The position numbers and the translations under genes are program-made. From NCBI GenBank assembly GCA_015655375.1, contig JAATFD010000046.1, positions 1 through 64,000 of the forward strand: a DNA stretch of 64,000 nucleotides, written 5' to 3'. Shown in pieces: positions 53,738-63,863 of the stretch (its first letter is position 1; each line of letters starts with the position of its first letter). Source of the stretch: Actinomycetales bacterium. GTDB taxonomy: Bacteria; Actinomycetota; Actinomycetes; Actinomycetales; Actinomycetaceae. The notes beneath the pieces are model-generated. The model worked only from the letters and a program-made list of their open reading frames with translations. It made no database searches and was not told the origin of the DNA.

Positions 53738-53758
53738 GAGCTGACGTGCAGTCAGCTC
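53738..53758. promoter_or_regulatory. Palindromic operator candidate upstream of metY
   Basis: GAGCTGAC (53738-53745) and GTCAGCTC (53751-53758) form a perfect 8-bp inverted repeat around GTGCA. The form recalls TetR-family McbR sites of corynebacteria (TAGAC-N6-GTCTA), but the sequence differs. It may control metYX. No regulator gene is present. Confidence 0.45.
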
Positions 53759-53923
53759 GGCATTCGACGGAACATGCTGTGAAGATACGGGGATCGCAGC
53801 GCCCACGTGTGCGGCTGTCCGGGATGCGGACCACCGTGACGCGGGAAGACCGGGTGCGGAGTCGGGAATCGTGTGGGAAAGGGCGAGGACTTGCCGATTG
53901 GCGAGTGACGCGAGTGACTTATG

Positions 53924-53952
53924 ATGTCAGTGTGGCATCTGTTACGTATAGT
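53924..53952 (+). promoter_or_regulatory. Promoter candidate of the NlpC/P60 gene
   Basis: ATGTCA (53924-53929), 17 bases, then TATAGT (53947-53952) resembles a housekeeping promoter, 106 bases before the GTG start. The leader is about 100 bases long. I do not see a ydaO/c-di-AMP riboswitch in it. Confidence 0.4.
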
Positions 53953-54057
53953 AGTGCCTGGGAAACGTGTTGCACGAGGGGACAATGGTGAGCTAGCTTC
54001 GTAGGGACACGAGTCTGATTCGGCACTTCTCGCACTCGACGGATGCAGGTGAACCAC

Positions 54058-55443
54058 GTGGCTTTGAGCATTCACGGACGACCCGGAGGCCGGGCGCATC
54101 GAGGAATACGGCTGGTGGGTGCCACTGCGCTCCTGTCGGCTCTCGTGTTGAGCGCGCCGACTATTGCGGTGGCCGAGCCATCCCAAGACGACATTGACCA
54201 AGCCAAACAGGCTGAGGACGCGGCCCAGATGTCCGTGTCCGACATCGAGGTCGAGCTCGCATCGGTCAATTCGCAGGCCGAGCAGGCCACCCAGCAGGCG
54301 CAGATCGCGGGCGAGGATCTGAACGCCGCCAACATCGCGCTGCAGGAGGCGACTGACACCGCCACGCAAGCGAAGGCCGACTCCGACCAGGCGCAGGCGG
54401 ACTATGAGACGGCCCGCCAACAGCTCGCCTCGGTCGCGCAGACGACCTACCGCGAGGGCGGATCCTCGTTGGATTCTCTGGCCCCCTATGTCGAGTCAGA
54501 CGGTCTGAGCACAGTCGAGCAGAAACAGTCCGCGCTGGAGACGGTCGGATCGTCTGCGGACGCGAAGATCCAGAAGGTCGCTGCCCTCGAGCAGGTCGCC
54601 GGAGTCATGTCGGATGCGGCCGACAAGGCCCAGGCCGCGCAGGCGGACGCGACGACCGAGGTTCAGACCCGTACGGACGCAGCCCAGGCAGCTGCGGACA
54701 GTGCGAGCCAACTGGCGACCCAGACCGAGGCGCGTCACCAGGTCCTCGTCGAGGAGCTCGCGAAGAAGCAGGGCACGACGGTTGAACTCGTCAATGAACG
54801 TGAGAACTACCTCGAGCAGCAGCGTCAAGAGGCCGCACGCAAGCAGGCCGAGGAGGCCGCTGCGGCCCAGGCCCGCGCCGACGAGGCAGAGGCTGCGCGT
54901 CAGAAGGCCGCATCCGGCACCTCGGGTCGCGGCTCGTCCAGTGGCGGCTCGTCCAGTGGGGGCTCGTCCAGTGGCGGCTCGACGTCGACAAGTAGTGGCG
55001 GCTCCTCGTCCGGTAGCGGATCGTCCTCGGCTGCTGCAAGCACGTCAAACGGTGGCTCCACGCCGGCACCAGCGAGCGGCAGTGCTGCTGGAGCGATTGC
55101 CTACGCGAAGTCGAAGATCGGCTCGTCCTACGTGTGGGCGACGGCGGGTCCCAGCACCTTCGACTGCTCCGGTCTCGTCTCTGCGGCCTATTCCACTCAG
55201 GGTGTGTATCTGACGCACCAGTCGTCCGTCCAGTACGGGCAGGGCTCCAAGGTCTCGCTGGGATCGATGCAGGCGGGTGACCTGCTCTTCTGGTCCAGCA
55301 ATGGATCTCAGGACGGCATTTACCACGTCGCGATCTATCTCGGTGGCGGGATGATGATCGAGGCTCCGGCTCCGGGCGGCGTTGTTCGCACCACGTCGGT
55401 CAGATGGTCGGGAATCATGCCCTACGCCGTGCGCGTCATCTGA
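54058..55443 (+). CDS. Secreted NlpC/P60 peptidoglycan endopeptidase (RipA-like)
   Basis: 461 residues from GTG 54058, with AGGTGA five bases upstream; ATG 54043 would add five residues. A signal peptide (LVGATALLSALVLSAPTIAV) is followed by about 240 residues of coiled coil rich in A, Q, E and D. A Ser/Gly linker follows, then the catalytic domain. That has STFDCSGLVSAAYSTQGVYL (catalytic Cys near residue 370), MQAGDLLFWSS and GIYHVAIYLGGGMMIEAPAP (His). It cuts stem peptides of the cell wall, as in daughter-cell separation. In mycobacteria the coiled coil restrains the active site and binds FtsEX. A strong terminator follows. Confidence 0.93.
   Translation: MALSIHGRPGGRAHRGIRLVGATALLSALVLSAPTIAVAEPSQDDIDQAKQAEDAAQMSVSDIEVELASVNSQAEQATQQAQIAGEDLNAANIALQEATDTATQAKADSDQAQADYETARQQLASVAQTTYREGGSSLDSLAPYVESDGLSTVEQKQSALETVGSSADAKIQKVAALEQVAGVMSDAADKAQAAQADATTEVQTRTDAAQAAADSASQLATQTEARHQVLVEELAKKQGTTVELVNERENYLEQQRQEAARKQAEEAAAAQARADEAEAARQKAASGTSGRGSSSGGSSSGGSSSGGSTSTSSGGSSSGSGSSSAAASTSNGGSTPAPASGSAAGAIAYAKSKIGSSYVWATAGPSTFDCSGLVSAAYSTQGVYLTHQSSVQYGQGSKVSLGSMQAGDLLFWSSNGSQDGIYHVAIYLGGGMMIEAPAPGGVVRTTSVRWSGIMPYAVRVI
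54931..54975 (+). repeat. Three 15-base tandem repeats coding a GSSSG linker
   Basis: GGCTCGTCCAGTGGC occurs at 54931, 54946 (last base G) and 54961, then a partial unit. Each encodes Gly-Ser-Ser-Ser-Gly. It sits in the linker between coiled coil and NlpC/P60 domain and is prone to slip-strand length change in whole codons. Confidence 0.9.
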
Positions 55444-55496
55444 TCGAACGACTCGGGAGTCCCCCGCGTCGTCGACTCACACGCTCCTCACTGATC

Positions 55497-55537
55497 GGAA
55501 CGCCCGCCTGGATCTCGCAGATCCAGGCGGGCGTTCC
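55497..55537. terminator. Perfect bidirectional terminator between nlpC and ppa
   Basis: A 19-bp perfect stem, 55497-55515 with 55519-55537, around CGC, beginning GGAACGCCCGCC. It lies between the converging NlpC/P60 gene and ppa and would stop both. Confidence 0.88.
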
Positions 55538-55595
55538 GTGTGTGTGCGTCATTGACGGACAGGTATGGGTTCAATCAGCCCAGCGTGCTCCCGTG

Positions 55596-56108
55596 TCAGT
55601 GCGCCGGTAGGGCCGTCGTCGAGAAGCCCTCGGCCTTCGCGCGCTGGTACGATTTCGTGATTTCCTTCTCGGCGTCCTCGCGGCCGACCCAGTGGGCGCC
55701 CTCGACGGATTTGCCTGGCTCCAGGTCCTTGTAGACCTCGAAGAAGTGCTGGATCTCCAGACGGTGGTACTCCGAGACGTCTTCGATCTCGGTGCGCCAC
55801 GACATTCGCTGGTCGGAGGCCGGAACGCACAGGACCTTGTCGTCGCCGCCCTTCTCGTCGCGCATGCGGAACATGCCGAGTGCGCGGCAGCGGATCACGC
55901 AGCCAGGGAAGGTCGGCTCGTCCAACAGAACGAGGGCGTCGAGCGGGTCTCCGTCCTCGCCGAGCGTGTCGTCGATGAATCCGTAGTCGTCGGGGTAACG
56001 GGTGGAGGTGAAGAGCATCCGGTCGAGTCGGATGCGCCCCGTCTTGTGGTCGATCTCGTACTTGTTGCGGTTCCCCTTGGGGATCTCGATGGTGACGTCG
56101 AACTCCAC
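55596..56108 (-). CDS. ppa: Inorganic pyrophosphatase
   Basis: 170 residues from GTG 56108, which has AAGGAG seven bases upstream; an upstream start at 56135 is less likely. Family I motifs are [40 protein letters not shown] (the D-x-D-P-x-D metal site) and [20 protein letters not shown]. It hydrolyses pyrophosphate and drives biosynthesis forward. It is divergent from dacB across 110 bases, an arrangement kept across actinobacteria. Confidence 0.96.
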   Translation of the reverse strand: MEFDVTIEIPKGNRNKYEIDHKTGRIRLDRMLFTSTRYPDDYGFIDDTLGEDGDPLDALVLLDEPTFPGCVIRCRALGMFRMRDEKGGDDKVLCVPASDQRMSWRTEIEDVSEYHRLEIQHFFEVYKDLEPGKSVEGAHWVGREDAEKEITKSYQRAKAEGFSTTALPAH

Positions 56109-56218
56109 GTCCGCACTCCTTGTCAGGATTCGCACCAGGCACTCGCCTGGTCCGTCTGGTCCGTCGCGCGAAGCAACTACCGTAATGTGGTCCGGGTCGG
56201 AACACCTGAGGAGGCTGC

Positions 56219-57601
56219 ATGCGGCGCAGGGCTGTTGGTGCGATTGTAGGCGCTGCGCTCGCTGTCCTCGCCGTGGGCGTGTATGGGATCGCGGATGCGC
56301 ACGATCTAGTGCCCGGCGTCCTCACCCTCTCCGACACACTGACACCGGCCACGGCTCCGACGATGCAGGCCCACTCCGGCACGACCATCGACCTGGCCGA
56401 GCAGGGGGAGGGGACCCCCGTTGACGCCGCGCGTGTCGCCGACCTGTGGAGCGCGTCGGAGAAAGAAGCGGCCGACGGCAAGTGGACGACCTGGGCGACC
56501 GTTCTCGACGGCGCGACCGGGGACGTCCTGCTCGACACGGAGCCCGGCGTCACCCATACCCCGGCGTCGATCACGAAGACCCTGACCGCGACCTCGGCGC
56601 TGAGCCACCTCAACGCGTCCGACCGACTGGCCACGGGAGTCTCCCTGTCGGGCACCGACCTCCACCTGTGGGGTGAGGGCGACCTTCTGCTCGCCGCGGG
56701 TGCGGGGGATGAGGATGCCGTCAACGGACATGCCGGACTCGGCGATCTCGCCACGGCGGCGGCGAAGACCCTGAGCGAGCGTGGCATCACCTCGGTGACC
56801 CTGGACTGGGATCACGACCTCTTCAGCGGGTCCTCCCACCTCTCCGCCTGGGACGAGCAAGGCAGTGGGGCCTACGAGGGGCAGGTCGGGGCCTTCGCGA
56901 TCGACGCAGGCCGGGCCTATTCCGGCGCGTCCGACCAATTCGTCGCCGACCCCGGAAGCGCGACCGCGGAAGCGCTGGCTGCGGGATTGCGATCAGCCGG
57001 GATCCACGTGACGATGGGTGCGCAGACCTCCGCACCCTCCGATGCCGAGGAACTCGCTCGCGTCGAGTCGGCGACGCTGGGCCAGCAGATCCGCTGGCTG
57101 CTCCACCATTCGGACAACACCCTCGCCGACCAATACTGCCGCCTCGCTGCTCAGGCCGCCGGGGCCGAGACCACCTACGAGGGGGCGATCTCGACGATCA
57201 CCTCGACGCTGACGGACCTCGGTGTCGACACGTCCGGCCTGACCCTGCAGGACTGCTCGGGCCTGTCCACCGAGGACCGGGTCAGTGGGGCGACGCTGGT
57301 CCAGACCCTGCGAGCCTCGTTGGTGTCGACCTCGGGTTTCGACCGCGATCTCGTGCGCTCACTGCCCTGGGGCGGACTTGAGGGAACGCTGGACTCCCGC
57401 TTCACGACCGGGGCGGCGGCAGCCAACGTCCAGGCCAAGACCGGTTCGCTGCCGGCAACGACCTCGCTGGCGGGAGTCGTCACGACCAGCGGAGGTCGCA
57501 CGCTCGTCTTCGCGATCGGTAACGACGCGGTTCCCGACGATGCGGCGGTGTACACCCATGCTCCGCTCGACGCCTTCATCCAGAACCTTGCGGGGCTGTG
57601 A
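56219..57601 (+). CDS. dacB: D-alanyl-D-alanine carboxypeptidase (PBP4/DacB type)
   Basis: 460 residues. The hydrophobic N-terminus [20 protein letters not shown] is a signal peptide or anchor. The class-C PBP motifs are all present: S-x-x-K in [16 protein letters not shown] in [14 protein letters not shown] and K-T-G in [14 protein letters not shown]. It trims or cuts D-Ala-D-Ala cross-links in the wall. Between S-x-x-K and SDN is the extra domain typical of this class. It starts the run dacB / DUF2342-like / tilS / hpt / ftsH, with short or overlapping spacings. Confidence 0.93.
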   Translation: MRRRAVGAIVGAALAVLAVGVYGIADAHDLVPGVLTLSDTLTPATAPTMQAHSGTTIDLAEQGEGTPVDAARVADLWSASEKEAADGKWTTWATVLDGATGDVLLDTEPGVTHTPASITKTLTATSALSHLNASDRLATGVSLSGTDLHLWGEGDLLLAAGAGDEDAVNGHAGLGDLATAAAKTLSERGITSVTLDWDHDLFSGSSHLSAWDEQGSGAYEGQVGAFAIDAGRAYSGASDQFVADPGSATAEALAAGLRSAGIHVTMGAQTSAPSDAEELARVESATLGQQIRWLLHHSDNTLADQYCRLAAQAAGAETTYEGAISTITSTLTDLGVDTSGLTLQDCSGLSTEDRVSGATLVQTLRASLVSTSGFDRDLVRSLPWGGLEGTLDSRFTTGAAAANVQAKTGSLPATTSLAGVVTTSGGRTLVFAIGNDAVPDDAAVYTHAPLDAFIQNLAGL

Positions 57602-57628
57602 GAGACCCTCGTCGTTAGACTCGGAGCC

Positions 57629-58525
57629 ATGATCCGCACCTGTGGTTGGTCCGATGTCGCACGGGCGGTCCGTCCGGTGATGATGGCGGGTCCCCGGGTC
57701 TCTGCCACGGCGGCCGCCGCATCCGTGGCCAGACTGCGTCGAGCCGTGCGTTGGTCCGACCCGATGCTTGCCGGACTGAGCGCCCTGCCCGAGGCCGCCG
57801 AGAGGGTGGCACACCGCCCAAGTGTGGTCGTTGACCGGCGCGGTGCCCTCGATCTGTGCGCGGGGATGATCGACCGTGCGATGGACGGCGAGGATGTTCT
57901 GCTCGGTCCCGGTGCCTGGGGACGCACTCCGGTCGGAACATGGGGGCCGCTCTCCCTGGGGGCGGCGGGTGTGGTCCTGACTCGGCTCGTGCCCCGGATC
58001 CGGGGACTATGGGATCCCTTCGAGCGCCGGCGCATCCTCGTGGCGCCGACGGTGTTGTCCACCGGTGACCGTTGCTCTCTCGATCAGATCGACCATTCGC
58101 GGTGGGTTGCCCTGCGGACCGGTCTGTGGGGCGTCCTCTTCGAGCAGGCGCCGTGGCTGGGCGCCCACCTCGTTCATCTCTCCCGCACTCTGCCGCGCAC
58201 GACGGGGGACCTCGTCCGCCTCGTTGTCCTGGCGGATGCTCTGGTCGCTCGTCAGATGGAGGCCCTGACTCCCCAGGACATCCCGTCGGCGCAGTGGCTG
58301 CGTCACCACGCTCCGGGCTCGGCCGGATTCGTCGGGCTCGACGCGTTGCGCCTGCTCGGCCTGGGAATCGGCGACCTCACCGCTCAGCACACACAGGCCG
58401 AGGGCTTCGCGCGAGAGGTCATCGCAGCCGGGTCGCTGGATGCCCTGCTCCTGTCCGCCGATCATCTTCCGACCCGCGAAGAGCTCGAGCGCCCTCAGGC
58501 CTGGGTCAGTCGTGTCGGGCTGTGA
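57629..58525 (+). CDS. DUF2342-family homologue lacking the HExxH zinc motif
   Basis: 298 residues. Its place between dacB and tilS is that of the mycobacterial zinc-dependent metalloprotease-like DUF2342 family, and the context alignment is good (RWVAL...F-x-x-x-PWL-x-x-HL). In family members I recall, the segment reads WVALHEVTHxxQF. Here it reads RWVALRTGLWGVLFEQAPWL, so the H-E-x-x-H residues are R163, T164 and W167. The protein is also shorter than the usual 370-450 residues. It is an inactive relative or one with a non-catalytic role. It starts 28 bases after dacB, and its end overlaps tilS. No signal peptide. Confidence 0.65.
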   Translation: MIRTCGWSDVARAVRPVMMAGPRVSATAAAASVARLRRAVRWSDPMLAGLSALPEAAERVAHRPSVVVDRRGALDLCAGMIDRAMDGEDVLLGPGAWGRTPVGTWGPLSLGAAGVVLTRLVPRIRGLWDPFERRRILVAPTVLSTGDRCSLDQIDHSRWVALRTGLWGVLFEQAPWLGAHLVHLSRTLPRTTGDLVRLVVLADALVARQMEALTPQDIPSAQWLRHHAPGSAGFVGLDALRLLGLGIGDLTAQHTQAEGFAREVIAAGSLDALLLSADHLPTREELERPQAWVSRVGL

Positions 58526-59639
58526 GGTGGTTGTCCCGGCGACCCACCTGATCGGGGCCAACCCCTGCGGCGCCGTTGCCCGGGTCTCGCTGGCCGTGCG
58601 TCGGGCACTGACTGACCTCTCCCACGACGCGACGATCGCTGTCCTGGTCGGGGTCTCCGGTGGAGCCGATTCCCTCGCCCTCGGGGTGTGTGCGATCGAC
58701 GTCGGCTCTCGAATGGGCCTGCCGGTCCATACCGTGAGCGTCGACCACGGGTTGCGGGCGGGCTCCGCAGAAGAGGCCGCCGAGGTCGCTCGCCGGCTGA
58801 CCCGGCTGGGGGCACACGCTTCAACCGTGCGGGTCGAGGTCGCGGGGGCCGGCGGCCCCGAGGCCTCGGCGCGCACCGCCCGGCGGGAGGCACTCCTGCG
58901 CGAGGCACGGAGGATCGGCATGAAGCCGGGCTTGACGCGCGTTATCATCCTCCTCGGCCACACGATGGACGATCAGGCCGAGACGGTTCTGCTGCGCCTT
59001 GCCCGAGGATCGGGAGCGAGGTCGCTGCGGGCGATGGCTCCCGTGATCGGCGACGACCGACCGGACAGCGACGACGAGGCCGCGCGGACGCAGGTCACCT
59101 GGGTTCGCCCCCTGCTCGGCGTGCGCCGGGCCGACACCCGGGCCTGCTGCACCGCACTCGGGCTGGAGTGGGTCGAGGACCCGACGAACGCGGCCGGGGG
59201 GCCGTGGCGGGCCGCCGACGGGTCTGCGTTGCGCCGGGCGGCGATTCGGGAACGAGCATTGCCGGAGCTCGCCGAGGCGCTCGGGGTCGATCCCGTCCCA
59301 GCGTTGGCGCGAACAGCCGATCTTCTGGCGAGCGACGACGATGCTCTCACGGCGACGGCCGGAAAGCTGTGGGGTGACGCCCTCGTCGAGGAGAATGACA
59401 GCGTGCTGATGCTGTCCGTTCCTGTCCTCGCGGATGCGGAACCGGCGGTGCGCGGGCGGGTCCTGCGTCGGGCGGCGCTGCGCGTTGGAGCTCGCAGCGG
59501 CGACCTCGCACGAATCCACATCGAGACGATGGACCGGCTGGTCATCGGCTGGCACGGGCAGGGGCCTGTCGACCTGCCGGGCGCGCGCGCTCGACGTCGG
59601 GAGGAAAGCCTCGTGTTGTCCGCCGTGAGCGAGATGTGA
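58512..59639 (+). CDS. tilS: tRNA(Ile)-lysidine synthetase
   Basis: About 375 residues from GTG 58512, overlapping the previous gene by 14 bases; GTG 58527 would be five residues shorter. No clear ribosome site decides. The PP-loop ATPase motif is VLVGVSGGADSLALGVCAID. Then follow VDHGLRAGS, LGHTMDDQAETVLLRLARGS and EDPTNA, all standard. It converts C34 of tRNA-Ile to lysidine, so AUA codons are read as Ile. It lies in the conserved block before hpt and ftsH. Confidence 0.93.
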   Translation: MSGCEVVVPATHLIGANPCGAVARVSLAVRRALTDLSHDATIAVLVGVSGGADSLALGVCAIDVGSRMGLPVHTVSVDHGLRAGSAEEAAEVARRLTRLGAHASTVRVEVAGAGGPEASARTARREALLREARRIGMKPGLTRVIILLGHTMDDQAETVLLRLARGSGARSLRAMAPVIGDDRPDSDDEAARTQVTWVRPLLGVRRADTRACCTALGLEWVEDPTNAAGGPWRAADGSALRRAAIRERALPELAEALGVDPVPALARTADLLASDDDALTATAGKLWGDALVEENDSVLMLSVPVLADAEPAVRGRVLRRAALRVGARSGDLARIHIETMDRLVIGWHGQGPVDLPGARARRREESLVLSAVSEM

Positions 59640-59736
59640 ACCCTGCGTTATCGGCCGCGGGCGAACTGTGGCACCCTTGAACAGTCTTGTCCTCCCGCAT
59701 CGTCGGTGGGGATGCGAGCCAGAGGAAGGGAACGGC

Positions 59737-60291
59737 GTGGACGCGACCGACATGGGTGAGGACCTCGAGAGGGTCCTCGTCGAGGAGGAGCGGATCGACC
59801 AACGCCTGGACGAGATGGCGGCGGAGATCGATCGGGACTATGCCGGGGAGAACATCCTTCTGGTCGGCGTCCTGCGGGGGGCGGTCATGGTGATGGCCGA
59901 TCTTTCCCGCAAAATCCATTCGCGCGTCGAGATGGACTGGATGGCGGTGTCCTCCTACGGCTCGGGGACGAAGTCCTCTGGTGTTGTGCGTATCCTCAAG
60001 GATCTCGACACCGACGTCCACGATCGCCATGTGCTGATCGTCGAGGACATCATCGACTCCGGCCTGACCCTGTCCTGGCTCAAGGAGAATCTTGAGGCGC
60101 GTGGCGCCACGTCCGTGAGGATCGCGGCCCTGCTCCGCAAACCCGATGCTGTCAAAGTCAAGGTCGAGGTCTCTTACCTCGGCTTCGAGATCCCCAACGA
60201 ATTCGTCGTCGGCTACGGTCTGGACTACGACGAGAAATACCGTCACCTGCCCTTCATCGGCACCCTCGCTCCGAAGGCGTACGGCGGATGA
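59737..60291 (+). CDS. hpt: Hypoxanthine-guanine phosphoribosyltransferase
   Basis: 184 residues from GTG 59737 (GAGGAAGGGAAC upstream); ATG 59752 is possible. PRTase motifs are GVLRGAVMVMADL, AVSSYGSGTKSSGVVRILKD and the PRPP-binding VLIVEDIIDSGLTLSWL. YLGFEIPNEFVVGYGLDYDE, then RHLPFIGTL, is the purine site. It salvages hypoxanthine and guanine. It is 97 bases after tilS and 82 before ftsH, as in other actinobacteria. Confidence 0.95.
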   Translation: MDATDMGEDLERVLVEEERIDQRLDEMAAEIDRDYAGENILLVGVLRGAVMVMADLSRKIHSRVEMDWMAVSSYGSGTKSSGVVRILKDLDTDVHDRHVLIVEDIIDSGLTLSWLKENLEARGATSVRIAALLRKPDAVKVKVEVSYLGFEIPNEFVVGYGLDYDEKYRHLPFIGTLAPKAYGG

Positions 60292-60373
60292 ACGACCATC
60301 GTCACCCCAGCGTGGCGCTGAGAGACGTCGGACCGGCGTCCTGCGCACGCACCCCTGAGCAGTGAGGACATTC

Positions 60374-62461
60374 GTGGGCGAGAACACGACGAAGAAGAAG
60401 AGGACCAACTGGACCTACGTCCTTCTGCCATTGCTGGTATTGGTCCTGGCCGCGTGGTTCGTGTGGCGGATGTTCCAGCCCCAGACGATCGACACCTCGG
60501 AGGGCCTCGAGATCCTCAAGGGCACGACCGTCGAGCGTGTCGTCGTCAATGACGGCACCCAGCAGGTCAACCTCGTGCTCACTGAGGACTACACGCACAA
60601 GTCCACCGGTGCCGGCGACGCCGACCGCAACAAGGGCAAGTCGGTGGTGTTCACCTTCGCGAGCTCCCAGTCCGCCGATGTGATTGCCGCGGTCGAGAAG
60701 GTCTCGCCCGCCAAGGGATGGAATGCGCTGTATCCGCAGCCGAGTCTGTTCTCCTCGATGCTGCAGTTGATGATCCCGCTGATCATCCTCATCGGCGCCT
60801 TCTGGTGGTTGACCTCCCGGATGAGTGGGTCGCGCATGATGGGTGGCTTCGGCCAGTCGCGCGCCAAGGAGATCAATCAGGAGCGCCCCGAGATCACCTT
60901 CGCCGACGTCGCCGGCGAGGACGAGGCCGTCGAGGAGCTCGAGGAGATCCGCGAATTCTTGTCCAACCCGGAGAAGTTCCACAAGGTCGGCGCCCGCATT
61001 CCGCGCGGTGTCCTGCTCTACGGCCCTCCCGGCACCGGTAAGACGTTGCTTGCCAAGGCGGTTGCCGGTGAGGCTCGCGTTCCCTTCTTCTCGATCTCCG
61101 GCTCGGAGTTCATGGAGCTCTATGTGGGCGTCGGCGCTTCGCGTGTACGCGATCTCTTCGACCGTGCCAAGAAGGCGTCGCCTGCGATCATTTTCGTCGA
61201 TGAGATCGACGCTGTCGGACGTCACCGCGGTTCCGGCATCGGCGGCGGCAACGATGAGCGCGAACAGACGCTCAACCAGCTCCTCGTCGAGATGGATGGC
61301 TTCGACGACCACGCCAACGTCATCCTGATCGCCGCGACCAACCGGCCCGACATCCTTGACCCGGCGCTGCTGCGCCCCGGCCGTTTCGATCGTCAGATCT
61401 CGGTGGAGGCCCCCGATCTCAAGGGTCGCGAGGCGATTCTGCGGGTCCACGCCGCCGGCAAGCCGATGACCGGCAACGTCGATCTGCACCAGGTCGCCAA
61501 GCGCACGCCCGGTTTCACTGGCGCCGATCTTGCCAACGTCCTCAACGAGGCCGCCCTGCTGACGGCTCGCTCGAACGCGGATCTCATCGACGACCGCGCG
61601 ATCGACGAGGCGATCGACCGCGTCATTGCGGGTCCCCAGAAGCGGACCCGTGTGATGAACGACCACGACAAGGCCGTCACCGCCTACCACGAGGGTGGTC
61701 ACGCGATCTGCGCCGCCTCCCTGCGGTACACGGATCCCGTCACGAAGGTGACGATCCTGCCGCGCGGCCGCGCGCTCGGCTACACGATGGTTATGCCGTC
61801 CGAGGACCGCTACTCCAAGACCCGCAACCAGCTGCTCGACGACCTCGTCTACGCGATGGGCGGGCGCGTGGCGGAGGAGATCATCTTCCGTGATCCCTCC
61901 ACGGGTGCGTCCAATGACATTGAGAAGGCCACGCAGACAGCGCGCGCGATGGTCACCGACTATGGGATGTCCTCGCGGGTCGGCAACGTCAAGCTCGGTC
62001 AGTCCGAGACGGATCCCTTCGTCGGACGCGACATGGGCAGTGGAACCCAGAAGGGCTATTCCGATGAGATCGCCGCGACGATCGATGCGGAGGTTCGCAC
62101 TCTCCTTGACGAGGCCACGCGCGAGGCCTGGCAGATCCTCACCCGCAACCGGGCCGTCCTCGATGAGCTGGCGTCGCGCCTGCTGGAGGCCGAGACCCTT
62201 GACGAGCGTCAACTGGCTGAGATCTTCGCCGGTCTCGAGAAGCAGGATGAGCGACCCGTGTGGAACTACGGGGCGGACGCGGCCATTCCGGGCGCGGTCC
62301 TCGGTCATCCGGTTCTCGGCGACGACGAGACTCCGACGGCGCCGCCCGCCGACCCCCACGTCGCACCGCAGGCGGGAGTGGAGCCCACAGGTCCGGCCGG
62401 TGGAGTCCCGACGATCGCCGATCGCCCTCGTCCGTTGTCCCAGAACCGGTGGGAGTCCTGA
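60374..62461 (+). CDS. ftsH: ATP-dependent zinc metalloprotease FtsH
   Basis: 695 residues from GTG 60374, with GAGGA five bases upstream; GTG 60362 would add four. TM1 is [21 protein letters not shown]2 is [19 protein letters not shown]. The AAA+ domain has [18 protein letters not shown] near residue 217, [15 protein letters not shown] and [20 protein letters not shown]. The zinc site is [13 protein letters not shown] at about residue 439, H-E-x-x-H with Gly where Ala is common. It degrades membrane and regulatory proteins. The C-terminal 60 residues are acidic and disordered. Its stop overlaps folE by one base (TGATG). Confidence 0.96.
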   Translation: MGENTTKKKRTNWTYVLLPLLVLVLAAWFVWRMFQPQTIDTSEGLEILKGTTVERVVVNDGTQQVNLVLTEDYTHKSTGAGDADRNKGKSVVFTFASSQSADVIAAVEKVSPAKGWNALYPQPSLFSSMLQLMIPLIILIGAFWWLTSRMSGSRMMGGFGQSRAKEINQERPEITFADVAGEDEAVEELEEIREFLSNPEKFHKVGARIPRGVLLYGPPGTGKTLLAKAVAGEARVPFFSISGSEFMELYVGVGASRVRDLFDRAKKASPAIIFVDEIDAVGRHRGSGIGGGNDEREQTLNQLLVEMDGFDDHANVILIAATNRPDILDPALLRPGRFDRQISVEAPDLKGREAILRVHAAGKPMTGNVDLHQVAKRTPGFTGADLANVLNEAALLTARSNADLIDDRAIDEAIDRVIAGPQKRTRVMNDHDKAVTAYHEGGHAICAASLRYTDPVTKVTILPRGRALGYTMVMPSEDRYSKTRNQLLDDLVYAMGGRVAEEIIFRDPSTGASNDIEKATQTARAMVTDYGMSSRVGNVKLGQSETDPFVGRDMGSGTQKGYSDEIAATIDAEVRTLLDEATREAWQILTRNRAVLDELASRLLEAETLDERQLAEIFAGLEKQDERPVWNYGADAAIPGAVLGHPVLGDDETPTAPPADPHVAPQAGVEPTGPAGGVPTIADRPRPLSQNRWES

Positions 62462-63027
62462 TGTACGACGAAGCCAGAGTCGAACGTGCCATGCGTGAAT
62501 TGTTGATCGCAGTGGGGGAGGACCCCGACCGCGAGGGGTTGCGCGACACCCCCGCACGAATGGGGCGGTCCTGGAAGGAATTGCTGTCCGGGTTGAATGA
62601 GGACCCACGCAGGCACCTGCACACGGTCTTCGAGACCGGGACCAATGAGCTCGTCCTGGTCCGCGACATCGAGTTCTCCTCGGTGTGTGAGCATCACTTG
62701 CTGCCCTTCCACGGCCGGGCTCACGTCGGCTACATCCCCGCCGACGGACGTGTGACGGGCCTGTCGAAGCTCGCACGCGTCGTCGAGGGCTACTCGCACC
62801 GTCCCCAGGTCCAGGAACGCCTGACGATGCAGATCGCCGACGCTGTCGACGAGGTCCTCCATCCCCAGGGCGTCGTCGTCGTCCTCGAGGCCGAGCACCT
62901 GTGCATGACGATGCGCGGCGTCCACAAGCCGGGCTCCTCGACGGTCACCTCTGCCCTGCGCGGTGTGATGACCGCTCCGGCCACGCGTGCGGAGATGATG
63001 TCGTTGATCCTGGGCGGGCACCGGTGA
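62461..63027 (+). CDS. folE: GTP cyclohydrolase I
   Basis: 188 residues. Motifs: [20 protein letters not shown], then [20 protein letters not shown] with zinc Cys and His. [29 protein letters not shown] and [20 protein letters not shown] follow, with the second zinc Cys. It turns GTP into dihydroneopterin triphosphate, the first step of folate synthesis. Its ATG overlaps the ftsH stop, and its end overlaps folP by four bases (GTGA). Confidence 0.96.
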   Translation: MYDEARVERAMRELLIAVGEDPDREGLRDTPARMGRSWKELLSGLNEDPRRHLHTVFETGTNELVLVRDIEFSSVCEHHLLPFHGRAHVGYIPADGRVTGLSKLARVVEGYSHRPQVQERLTMQIADAVDEVLHPQGVVVVLEAEHLCMTMRGVHKPGSSTVTSALRGVMTAPATRAEMMSLILGGHR

Positions 63028-63863
63028 TCCAAGGGCCTTCGCTGCCCCCTGGATTCTCTCTGCCCACGGGCCGCACCCTGGTGATGGGGATCCTCAACGT
63101 CACCCCCGATTCCTTCTCGGACGGCGGGAGGTGGGATGCTCGAGGAGCCGCCCTGGCCCATGCCGAGGACATGCTCGAGGCCGGGGCCGACCTCGTCGAC
63201 GTCGGTGGGGAATCGACTCGTCCCGGTTCCGACCGGATCGACGCCGAGGAGGAATGGTCGCGCATCGGCGCCATCATTACGGCTCTGGCTGGGCGCGGCG
63301 TCGTCGTGTCGGTCGACACACTCCACGCGGAGACCGCTCGTCGTGCGGCAGACGAGGGCGTGGCCCTCATCAATGATGTCTCCGGGGGTCGCTTCGATCC
63401 GCGGATGAATGAGGTCGTGGCCAGCAGCCGATGTGCCTTCGTCATCCAGCATTGGCGGGGACTGCCGGGAAGCCCCGCCGAGAATCTCGTCTACGAGGAC
63501 GTCGTCGCGGACGTGCTGGCCGAGATTGCTGCGCAGGTTGCGCAGGCGGTGGCTGCGGGCGTCGATGCCAGGCGCATCGTCAGCGATCCCGGGCTCGGGT
63601 TCTCTCTGACGGCGGACCAGTCCTGGACAATCGTGCACTCGATGGGGTGCCTCAGCACCCTCGGGTACCCTGTTCTCGTGGGCGCGTCGCGCAAACGCTT
63701 CCTCGGGCGAAAACGCGGAGGCGATCGTGACCTCGCAACTCTCGACGTCACGCGCGTGGCTGCCGAGGCCGGGATGTGGGCCGTGCGGGTCCACGACGTG
63801 GCACCCAATGCCCGGCTGGTCAGGGGCGCGACGACGAACTCGCAGGGAGGGGAGTGGGCGTGA
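63024..63863 (+). CDS. folP: Dihydropteroate synthase
   Basis: 279 residues from GTG 63024. DHPS motifs are [71 protein letters not shown] and [13 protein letters not shown]. It joins pterin pyrophosphate to p-aminobenzoate, and its class is the sulfonamide target. The start overlaps folE and the end overlaps folB by four bases each, so the folE-folP-folB run is tightly coupled. Confidence 0.96.
   Translation: MIQGPSLPPGFSLPTGRTLVMGILNVTPDSFSDGGRWDARGAALAHAEDMLEAGADLVDVGGESTRPGSDRIDAEEEWSRIGAIITALAGRGVVVSVDTLHAETARRAADEGVALINDVSGGRFDPRMNEVVASSRCAFVIQHWRGLPGSPAENLVYEDVVADVLAEIAAQVAQAVAAGVDARRIVSDPGLGFSLTADQSWTIVHSMGCLSTLGYPVLVGASRKRFLGRKRGGDRDLATLDVTRVAAEAGMWAVRVHDVAPNARLVRGATTNSQGGEWA

Noticed and set aside
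53760-54057. A ydaO/c-di-AMP riboswitch before the NlpC/P60 gene
   Set aside because: Such genes often carry one in actinobacteria, but I could not find its conserved paired elements here.
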